From: an uncultured Eggerthellaceae bacterium
Lineage (GTDB): Bacteria; Actinomycetota; Coriobacteriia; Coriobacteriales; Eggerthellaceae
Length of the DNA: 13,880 bases
NCBI GenBank assembly: GCA_910588205.1
Contig: CAJUQK010000037.1
Span: forward strand, 1-13,880
Direction: 5' to 3'
Below the pieces are notes generated by a model that was not told the origin of the DNA, ran no database searches, and saw only the letters and a program-made list of their open reading frames with translations. Below, in pieces: positions 1 to 5,431 of the stretch. Position 1 is the stretch's first letter. Every line of letters begins with the position of its first letter. The position numbers and the translations under genes are program-made.

Positions 1-31
1 CACCATTTGCAATGCATCTCCTATTATCAGT

Positions 32-219
32 GTAGGGGCTGATCGTGATCAGCCCCCTGTGACACCCGGATAAATCCGGTACGGCAGGCTACCCGGTTGG
101 TGCCGCAATCAATATGTTGCGCGCCCTTTGCGCAACGCATTCTTGTGCGGAGCGCGGACCATTCGGTCCTGTTACGTTTTCCGGGTTGTTGCGTCGGGCC
201 GACCGAGGTCGGCCCCTAC
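32..219. repeat. Composite REP-like element, copy A
   Basis: The element is bounded by two palindromes in inverted orientation. The left one (32-55) is GTAG followed by stem GGGCTGATC, loop GT, stem GATCAGCCC. The right one (196-219) is stem GGGCCGACC, loop GA, stem GGTCGGCCC, followed by CTAC, the reverse complement of GTAG. Between them lie about 140 bp, including an inner hairpin GTTGCGC(7 nt)GCGCAAC at 115-135. The same order of blocks recurs at 13593-13777. A GTAG tetranucleotide 5' of a GC-rich palindrome is the known signature of REP sequences mobilised by RAYT (TnpA-REP) transposases; no such transposase is in the window, so mobility is an inference. Confidence 0.8.
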
Positions 220-242
220 AAGAAAAATGCCACCGGTCCTGC

Positions 243-306
243 GTAGGGGCTGATCGTGATCAGCCCGATGGTGCACCCGGGTGAACCCTATACGTCAGGC
301 AACCCG
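243..306. repeat. Half copy of the composite REP-like element
   Basis: A third palindrome (243-266) repeats the left end of copy A exactly: GTAG, stem GGGCTGATC, loop GT, stem GATCAGCCC. It is followed by CACCCGGG, CCTATACGTCAGG and ACCCGG blocks, which match the left interior of the copy at 13593-13777. The right half and inverted end are missing, so this looks like a truncated or decayed copy directly after copy A. Confidence 0.65.
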
Positions 307-327
307 GCGAATGCTCGCTGGGTTGCC
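298..327. other. Perfect long hairpin before the tetR promoter
   Basis: GGCAACCCGGCGA (298-310) pairs with TCGCTGGGTTGCC (315-327) across an ATGC loop, giving a 13-bp stem with one G-T wobble. No T-tract follows. It may be the end of the neighbouring repeat or a weak terminator for transcription entering from the left; the sequence does not decide between these. Confidence 0.5.
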
Positions 328-330
328 AGG

Positions 331-394
331 TCATTGACGGTTCGTCTGATCTGTTCATTGACGGTGTGTTAATTAGAAAGATAACCTTTATCCT
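331..394 (+). promoter_or_regulatory. Predicted tetR promoter with direct repeat and operator-like palindrome
   Basis: TCATTGACGGT occurs twice, at 331-341 and 355-365, a 24-bp repeat that places TTGACG (a good -35) at 334-339 and 358-363. From the second copy, a 16-bp spacer leads to GATAAC (380-385), a 4/6 match to the -10 box. That hexamer lies in the palindrome GATAA-CCT-TTATC (380-392), a plausible operator for autoregulation by the TetR protein encoded just downstream. The promoter and operator are predictions from sequence only. Confidence 0.5.
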
Positions 395-417
395 AAGCAT
401 TCGAAAGAGAGAAGTCG

Positions 418-1020
418 ATGGCCGAGCAACGGAAAAGAGAACAACGACACCGCGCTGATGTAGCTGATCTCCGTCGGCTTGAGATCATCGCTGCGGCCCG
501 CGAGCTGTACGAGGAAAAGGGCCTCTCCAAGACCTCGGTGCAAGACATCACCAACCGGGTGGGTGTGACACGTACCTTGTTCTATCACTATTTCTCTGAC
601 AAGGATGCTGTCACCTTGGCTGTTCTGGATGACTATATCGATGATTACGTGGAGGCATTGACCTACTGGAACGAAGGGCGCAGTGAGGGCGAGATAGACG
701 AAGCATTGCTCTCGGTGGTCAAGCTGCTGCGCCGGGGCCTCTTCGAGGAGGACCCCTTCCATAAGGCCTTGGCCTCTCGGGAGAACGCCGCGCTTTACCT
801 GGAATTCATCAACCGCGTGGCTGATCATGCAGCCCACTATATCATCCAAACCACCGTGCGGGATTATGCCGCTCTTCATGAGATACGGATCGGACACCTC
901 TATGAGACCTTCACCGTGCTCATCGTGGGTGTGATCGGGTATCTGCGCCAGCACCCGGATACTGATGACGCTGTCATCGCCGACGTGATCGCGCAGACGC
1001 TCCATATGGATAGGCCGTAA
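418..1020 (+). CDS. TetR/AcrR-family transcriptional regulator
   Basis: The 200-residue protein has the usual TetR length and layout. An N-terminal DNA-binding domain covers about residues 18-65, with the helix-turn-helix around 39-62 (LSKTSVQDITNRVGVTRT, then LFYHYFSDKDAV, the typical end of the TetR recognition helix). An alpha-helical ligand and dimerisation domain with no recognisable ligand signature follows. The ATG is preceded by the purine-rich stretch GAAAGAGAGAAG. The stop is 18 nt before the next start, so the two genes are almost certainly co-transcribed. TetR proteins are usually ligand-released repressors; autoregulation through the palindrome at 380-392 and control of the neighbouring membrane protein are inferences. 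Confidence 0.92.
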   Translation: MAEQRKREQRHRADVADLRRLEIIAAARELYEEKGLSKTSVQDITNRVGVTRTLFYHYFSDKDAVTLAVLDDYIDDYVEALTYWNEGRSEGEIDEALLSVVKLLRRGLFEEDPFHKALASRENAALYLEFINRVADHAAHYIIQTTVRDYAALHEIRIGHLYETFTVLIVGVIGYLRQHPDTDDAVIADVIAQTLHMDRP

Positions 1021-1038
1021 GGAAAGGAAGGAACGGAA

Positions 1039-2181
1039 ATGCTCTTCGACGTCTATGGTCCCCATGCGCTCTACCAGTGGACCGGGCTCATCCTGGTGCT
1101 CGTGGTGCTCATCTTGCTGAACGAGTTCGCACGCCGTACGAAATTCGGTGGCTGCTTCATGTTCTTCGGTGTCTGCGGTGCCATGACCGTGTATTGCCTC
1201 GCAGTAGAGATCGGCGCTGCGATGGGTGCTGAATGGGCGCTGAACAATCCCACCCACACGGACATGAACAGCTGGTTCCACTACGCGAAGGTCTATGCGG
1301 CTACAGCGGGGTGCATCGGCTTCATGATGTTGAAGTACAGCTGGGGCAAGGTGGGTCGCTCTCATTGGTTCAAGGCATTCCCGTTCATCATCGTGGCCAT
1401 CAATATCCTGATCGCCGTGGCATCTGATTTCGAGAGCGCTTTCCGTGCCTGGGGTACGAGTTGGGTATCCACCGAAGGGGTGGTGCTGAACGGTGGATGG
1501 CACAATGTGTTCAATGGTGTAGCGGGCCTTCTGAATATCGCCTGCATGACCGGATGGTTCGGCATCTATATCTCCAAGAAGCGTCAGGATATGCTTTGGC
1601 CTGACATGACCTGGGTGTTCATCATCGCCTACGATCTGTGGAACTTCTGCTATACCTACAATTGCCTGCCTACTCATTCTTGGTATTGCGGCATTGCGCT
1701 TCTGTTGGCACCTACCATTGCAGGCCTGCTGTGGAACAAAGGCGGCTGGATCCAGAATCGTGCGTTCACGCTGGCCATGTGGTGCATGTTCGCTCAGATG
1801 GTGCCCATGTTCGTGAACGACTCCATCTTCGCTGCGCAATCTGTGAATGATCCGGTCGTGAACACCGTTGTCTCTCTGATAGCTCTGTTCGCGAACATCG
1901 CGGCGCTCAGCTACATCATCTATCGTTCCAAGAAGCTCAAGGTGAATCCCTACAAGCAAGAGGCGTTCGTGGGCACGAAGGATTTCCGTGAGGCCATGGA
2001 GCGCCGGGCAGATACAGCCTACCTGCTTGAGACCATGCCGAAGACGGCAACCTCGGCCGAGATAGCCGAGATGGTGGCTTACAACGAACTTCCCATAGAG
2101 GGCAGTGTGGGGTATGTGTATGTGGCGAAGGATACTGCGGGTGACGTTGCTGTGGAAGTGGAGACACAGCGGCGCGAATAG
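1039..2181 (+). CDS. Polytopic membrane protein, DUF5692-like
   Basis: This 380-residue protein has about eight or nine hydrophobic segments (around 13-30, 39-62, 84-99, 113-130, 160-180, 190-207, 215-232, 243-262 and 273-295), then a hydrophilic, probably cytoplasmic tail of about 85 residues. It is rich in aromatic residues and cysteines within the membrane part (for example WNFCYTYNCLPTHSWYC at 201-217). I associate this pattern with the DUF5692 family of uncharacterised membrane proteins seen in Eggerthellaceae and Clostridia, from memory only. No transporter or enzyme motif is visible, so no function is assigned. Translation should be strong, with a GGAAAGGAAGGA stretch ahead of the ATG. 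It is the second gene of a TetR operon, which suggests an inducible role such as stress or drug response. That is an inference from context. Confidence 0.8.
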   Translation: MLFDVYGPHALYQWTGLILVLVVLILLNEFARRTKFGGCFMFFGVCGAMTVYCLAVEIGAAMGAEWALNNPTHTDMNSWFHYAKVYAATAGCIGFMMLKYSWGKVGRSHWFKAFPFIIVAINILIAVASDFESAFRAWGTSWVSTEGVVLNGGWHNVFNGVAGLLNIACMTGWFGIYISKKRQDMLWPDMTWVFIIAYDLWNFCYTYNCLPTHSWYCGIALLLAPTIAGLLWNKGGWIQNRAFTLAMWCMFAQMVPMFVNDSIFAAQSVNDPVVNTVVSLIALFANIAALSYIIYRSKKLKVNPYKQEAFVGTKDFREAMERRADTAYLLETMPKTATSAEIAEMVAYNELPIEGSVGYVYVAKDTAGDVAVEVETQRRE

Positions 2182-2206
2182 CTTTCTGTCAAGGAGCTCC
2201 TCCTTG

Positions 2207-2236
2207 AATGAACGCGCCCTTCCGGGCGCGTTCATT
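2207..2236 (+). terminator. Rho-independent-type terminator after the TetR operon
   Basis: AATGAACGCGCCC (2207-2219) pairs perfectly with GGGCGCGTTCATT (2224-2236) across a TTCC loop, a 13-bp GC-rich stem 25 nt after the stop codon. The downstream T-tract is poor (TATCGTG), so part of the T-run is in the stem. A second hairpin, TCAAGGAG-CTC-CTCCTTGA (2189-2207), directly precedes it. Confidence 0.75.
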
Positions 2237-2260
2237 TATCGTGATGAGGCCAGAGTTGCA

Positions 2261-2440
2261 GCTCGCGGGTGCCTGCGAGCCTTCTTGGTTCGTTGCGCCG
2301 GGCCGACCACGGTCGGCCCCTACGAATCATGTGCCAGGTTCCCATCGGGTGAACCATGCATGTCCGGTTGTTGTAGGGGCGGATCTAGATCCGCCCGGCG
2401 TTGCTTTCCCGCAACGCACCCTTTGCGCGAAGCGCGACCA
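2261..2440. repeat. Second REP-like palindrome cluster, rearranged copy
   Basis: The gap between the terminator and the lysR stop contains no gene. It holds a hairpin GCTCGC(8 nt)GCGAGC (2261-2280) and two inverted palindromes. One is stem GGGCCGACC, loop AC, stem GGTCGGCCC, then CTAC (2300-2323). The other is GTAG, stem GGGCGGATC, loop TA, stem GATCCGCCC (2373-2396). After these come hairpin GCGTTGC(6 nt)GCAACGC (2398-2417) and a block resembling the right interior of copy A (GCAACGCA, then TTTGCGCGAAGCGCGACCAT). The two ends are present but in the opposite order to copies A and B, so this is a rearranged or composite copy. Confidence 0.7.
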
Positions 2441-2450
2441 TCGGAAATCC

Positions 2451-3335
2451 CTATCCGTAACTGTGGATGCGTACGTGCTCCAGATACTGCTCGAAGGTGC
2501 GCACGGCCAAGCTGGCGCTCTTCTGGTTGCGCACGGCGAACCCGATCTCACGGATAGCATCCACATCCAAAGGGCGTATGGCTAGGTTGTAGGGCGCGCG
2601 CTCGAGGATCAGTTCCGGCAGGATGCTCACTCCAAGGCCGCTCTCTATCATGGCCATGATCACGTAATCATCTCGGGTTTTCAGGCGGATCTCCGGCACG
2701 ATGCCTGCCGTGCGAAAGAGGTCCGCCACCATGGTGTCCGTGCCCTTTTCGTCAAGCAGGAACGGCTCGTTCGCCAGATCAGCCAGCTTCACGACGCGCT
2801 TCTTCGCCAAAGGATGCTCAGGGGGCAGTACGGCTAGCAATCGGTCTGATCCCAAGGATATGGTGTCGAAGCTTTCCTCGGTGGGTAGGGGGAGGAAGCC
2901 GCAGTCTACGCGGCCCGAAGCGATCCATTCCCGGATCTCAGCATAGTTCCCGATGACCAGCTCATAGTCTATGCCAGGGTAATCCTCCTGAAGGCGCTCG
3001 ATCACGCTGGGGAGCCATTGCGCTGCTACACTGGAGAACGTCCCGATGCGGATGATGCCTGCCGTGAGCCCGGAGAGACGGTCCACTTCCATCTGGAGGT
3101 TGCGCTGCTTGGTGCACACGTCACGCACGAAGGGGAGCAGCACGCGCCCCTCGCCGGTGAGCTCGACGCCGCCTCGGCCGCGTACGAGCAGCCGGATGCC
3201 CCACCCCTTCTCCAACTCTGCGATCATGCGCGAGACCCCTGATTGGGTATAGGACAGCGCCTCGGCCGCGCGGGTGAAGCTGCCCAGGTCCACCGTTTCA
3301 ATGAAGGCTTCATACTTCTGCAGCGTGCTTTCCAT
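2451..3335 (-). CDS. LysR-family transcriptional regulator
   Basis: The protein of 294 residues has the normal LysR length. The N-terminal winged helix-turn-helix covers about residues 3-60 (GSFTRAAEALSYTQSGVSR, typical LysR recognition region). A periplasmic-binding-like effector domain spans about 88-290, with typical phrases such as IRIGTFSSVAAQWLP and ESGLGVSILPE. An upstream in-frame ATG at 3377 would add 14 residues but has no ribosome binding site. The ATG at 3335 is preceded by GAGGGAAGCC and gives the standard family start. The gene is divergent from the EamA transporter, the usual arrangement for a LysR regulator and its target. The effector is unknown; an exported metabolite or drug is plausible. 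Confidence 0.92.
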   Translation of the reverse strand: MESTLQKYEAFIETVDLGSFTRAAEALSYTQSGVSRMIAELEKGWGIRLLVRGRGGVELTGEGRVLLPFVRDVCTKQRNLQMEVDRLSGLTAGIIRIGTFSSVAAQWLPSVIERLQEDYPGIDYELVIGNYAEIREWIASGRVDCGFLPLPTEESFDTISLGSDRLLAVLPPEHPLAKKRVVKLADLANEPFLLDEKGTDTMVADLFRTAGIVPEIRLKTRDDYVIMAMIESGLGVSILPELILERAPYNLAIRPLDVDAIREIGFAVRNQKSASLAVRTFEQYLEHVRIHSYG

Positions 3336-3381
3336 GGCTTCCCTCGCTCTGACCTTTGTTCCATTCCAAATACTCATGCAA

Positions 3382-3408
3382 ATGATAACGAATATTCGCT
3401 TTTATTCT
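3382..3408. promoter_or_regulatory. Divergent lysR/eamA promoter region with palindrome
   Basis: An AT-rich stretch in an otherwise GC-rich region contains the perfect palindrome CGAATATTCG (3389-3398). On the minus strand TATCAT (3387-3382) is a good -10 for lysR. On the plus strand TATTCT (3403-3408) is a possible -10 for the transporter. No convincing -35 boxes are seen, which suits activator-dependent promoters. The palindrome is a candidate LysR binding site. Confidence 0.4.
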
Positions 3409-3466
3409 AGTGCCTCCCATGGTTTACTATCCCGGCACTGAGAAACGCACGAGAAACGAACCACCC

Positions 3467-3499
3467 AGCGGGCGCGCACGGTCGTGCGAGATGCCCGCT
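3467..3499 (+). other. Structured leader hairpin ahead of the EamA transporter gene
   Basis: AGCGGGC (3467-3473) pairs with GCCCGCT (3493-3499), enclosing a second stem CGCACG/CGTGCG (3475-3480 and 3483-3488). It lies in a long untranslated stretch of about 180 nt between the predicted promoter and the GTG at 3590. I do not recognise a known riboswitch. The rest of 3336-3589 shows no gene. Confidence 0.35.
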
Positions 3500-3589
3500 C
3501 CAAAGGGATTCGAATCGCATAGCAAAACAACCGGACGCCATGCCCGCGGGGAACCCGTGACGCTCGGGCTCCGGAGAGAAGGAGGAGCC

Positions 3590-4501
3590 GTGCAGCATAC
3601 GCTCAAATATCTCGCATCGTTGTTCATCTTCGGGTTCAACGGGATCTTCGCCAGCTACGTAGATGCTACGAGCACCCAGATCGTCTTCCTGCGCGTGCTG
3701 ATCGGCTCCGTTGTCCTTCTGGGGGCCTTCGCCATCACCCGCAAGCGCTGGACCTTTCCGGATCATAAGCGTGCCTCCGGGTTCTTGGTGCTGTCTGGCT
3801 GCGCCATGGGCTTGCAATGGCTGCTCCTCTTCGAGGCGTTCAACCATATCGGCGTGGGGATGGCTACGCTGCTCAACTACTGCGGTCCCATCATCGTGAT
3901 AGCCCTGGCACCCTTTGTGTTCAAAGAGCGCATGACCTGGAATAAGATGCTTGGCATCCTGGTTGTCATCGGCGGCGTGCTGCTGTTGAACGGCACCGCT
4001 ACCGGCCCTCTTGATCTGGTAGGCATCCTCTGCGGGTTAGGGGCAGCGGTGCTCTACGCCGTCATGGTGACCTTCTCCAAGAAGGCCTCCGCCATCCAGG
4101 GCCTGGAGAACACCACCATCCAGATCATCTCAGGTCTGGCCATCGTGTTCGTGGTGCTGTTGGTCAAGGGAGAGGCCCAGGTGAGCTTGCCGCTGTATAG
4201 CGTACCTGCCATGTTGGAGCTGGGTATCGTGGGAACGGGAGCGGCCTGCCTGCTGTACTTCTCTGGCATCGGCACCATGAACGCCCAATCCGTAGCCGTG
4301 CTGGGCTATCTGGAGCCACTGGGGGCCGTAGTGCTCTCCGCCATCATTTTGGGAGAGGCTATGACGGGGCTTCAGCTGGTGGGCGTGGCGTGCATCATCG
4401 GCGGCGCTTGCCTTGCGCAGATGAAGCTACCTACCCAGGTCCAAGTGAAGGGACTGTCGAAGGTCCTGGCGAAAGGGCTAGCGAAGCGGCAGGCCGCCTA
4501 G
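3590..4501 (+). CDS. EamA/DMT-superfamily transporter
   Basis: From the GTG at 3590 the protein is 303 residues with about ten membrane helices in two EamA repeats (about 8-134 and 145-270), the standard size and architecture of drug/metabolite transporters of the inner membrane. The first repeat contains the typical GMATLLNYCGPIIVIALAP followed by FKERMTW; the second has SVAVLGYLEPLGAVVLSAI followed by LGEAMT. The frame is open back to an ATG at 3410, but that extension is polar, unlike the family and lacks a ribosome binding site. The GTG has AAGGAGGA at 3579-3586, 3 nt upstream, which decides the start. The substrate is not predictable. Divergent lysR suggests LysR control. A basic tail of about 20 residues follows the last helix. 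Confidence 0.92.
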   Translation: MQHTLKYLASLFIFGFNGIFASYVDATSTQIVFLRVLIGSVVLLGAFAITRKRWTFPDHKRASGFLVLSGCAMGLQWLLLFEAFNHIGVGMATLLNYCGPIIVIALAPFVFKERMTWNKMLGILVVIGGVLLLNGTATGPLDLVGILCGLGAAVLYAVMVTFSKKASAIQGLENTTIQIISGLAIVFVVLLVKGEAQVSLPLYSVPAMLELGIVGTGAACLLYFSGIGTMNAQSVAVLGYLEPLGAVVLSAIILGEAMTGLQLVGVACIIGGACLAQMKLPTQVQVKGLSKVLAKGLAKRQAA

Positions 4502-4511
4502 CGTCGTTCCG

Positions 4512-4520
4512 TGGCATAAT
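4512..4520 (+). promoter_or_regulatory. Possible extended -10 promoter for the radical SAM gene
   Basis: TGGCATAAT matches the extended -10 pattern TGn-TATAAT with one change in the hexamer. It sits 23 nt before the ATG at 4544, in the 42-nt gap after the transporter gene. There is no -35 box at the usual distance, as allowed for extended -10 promoters. The gene may also be read from the transporter promoter. Confidence 0.4.
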
Positions 4521-4543
4521 GAGGGCGTTCGAAAGGAGCCTCT

Positions 4544-5431
4544 ATGCCCATCGAATCGCCTCAGCACCGGCCGCCCCATGACATGGGTTGCCCCATGTTG
4601 GCCATCGTCACGGGATGCAGTCATGGGAAGTGCCATTTCTGCGACATCTTCGCAGGCATCCCCTTCGCGCCCATCCCTGAAGACCAGGTGATGGCGGATG
4701 TCCAAGATATCGCGAAGACGGCCACAGTGCTCACAAAGCGCATCTATCTGACGGGCGGCAACCCCTTCGCATTGCCGACGCACCGGTTGGTGAAGGTCTT
4801 CGATGCGGTGGAACGGCACATCCCTACGGTGAAGAGTTACGGCGGCTTCTGTCGCATCGTGGATGTGGCGGCGAAGTCAGACGAGGAACTGGCGCTGTTG
4901 CGCAGCCGCGGGGTGGATGAGATCACCATCGGTGCGGAGAGCGGTTTCGATGAAGCCCTTGGATTCATGGAGAAGGGGCATTCCGCTGCAGACATCATTC
5001 GGCAAGGCCGCCGTTTGCATGAGGCAGGCATCAAGTTCACGTTCTTCTACCTGGCTGGGATGGCAGGTGCGGGGAAGGGGCAGGAGAACGCCCTTGCCTC
5101 AGCCCGCGTCTTCAGCGAAGCGGCTCCGAGCCGCATCCTAGTGGTGACCCTCACGCCCACTCAGCAGTGGCCTTTGGCGCAAGATATCGCTCGGGGCCGA
5201 TGGGTGCCGCCCACGGAGGTGGAAACGGCGCGGGAGATCCAGACCCTCGTGGCGAACCTCACCTGCATCACCCAGGTGAACTGCTCCCATGATACGGATA
5301 TCGTACGCTTCGAGGGCATGATCCCTCAGAATCAGGCAGCGCTCGTCGAGCTCATGGAGCATCGCATTCCCCTGATGAACGAAAAGGCCTCCCGCAAGAT
5401 GCGAGAGGCCTTGCACAAGGCAACCTTCTGA
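4544..5431 (+). CDS. Radical SAM protein with CX4CX2C cluster motif
   Basis: The 295-residue protein carries a [4Fe-4S]-binding motif at residues 25-33 (C25, C30, C33 in TGCSHGKCHFCDIF). The spacing is CX4CX2C rather than the canonical CX3CX2C. YLTGGNPF (69-75) fits the SAM-binding GGE-like strand, and DEITIGAESG (125-134) is a typical later strand of the radical SAM barrel. From memory, proteins with GCSHNKCxFC form a known uncharacterised radical SAM group, so the spacing is probably natural. There is no SPASM, B12-binding or TRAM domain. The product may act alone in the cytoplasm; the substrate is unknown. AAAGGAG lies 5 nt before the ATG. The stop abuts the convergent permease stop, the two sharing the palindrome TGATCA. 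Confidence 0.85.
   Translation: MPIESPQHRPPHDMGCPMLAIVTGCSHGKCHFCDIFAGIPFAPIPEDQVMADVQDIAKTATVLTKRIYLTGGNPFALPTHRLVKVFDAVERHIPTVKSYGGFCRIVDVAAKSDEELALLRSRGVDEITIGAESGFDEALGFMEKGHSAADIIRQGRRLHEAGIKFTFFYLAGMAGAGKGQENALASARVFSEAAPSRILVVTLTPTQQWPLAQDIARGRWVPPTEVETAREIQTLVANLTCITQVNCSHDTDIVRFEGMIPQNQAALVELMEHRIPLMNEKASRKMREALHKATF
5384..5412 (-). terminator. Terminator of the ABC operon, inside the radical SAM coding region
   Basis: Read on the minus strand, AAGGCCTC pairs with GAGGCCTT, enclosing a second 3-bp CGC/GCG stem. The hairpin is followed by TTCGTTC, so the transcript has TTTTCGTT after the GC-rich part of the stem. It lies 20 nt past the permease stop and within the last codons of the convergent radical SAM gene. 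Confidence 0.65.

Noticed and set aside
388..2235. A 615-codon open frame on the minus strand opposite the TetR operon
   Set aside because: It spans two plus-strand genes with clear family features and ribosome binding sites. Its product is His/Arg-rich without a recognisable domain, as expected for an antisense shadow of GC-rich genes.
3410..3589. N-terminal extension of the EamA transporter to the ATG at 3410
   Set aside because: The added 60 residues are polar and unlike the family, and the ATG lacks a ribosome binding site; GTG 3590 has AAGGAGGA and gives the normal length.
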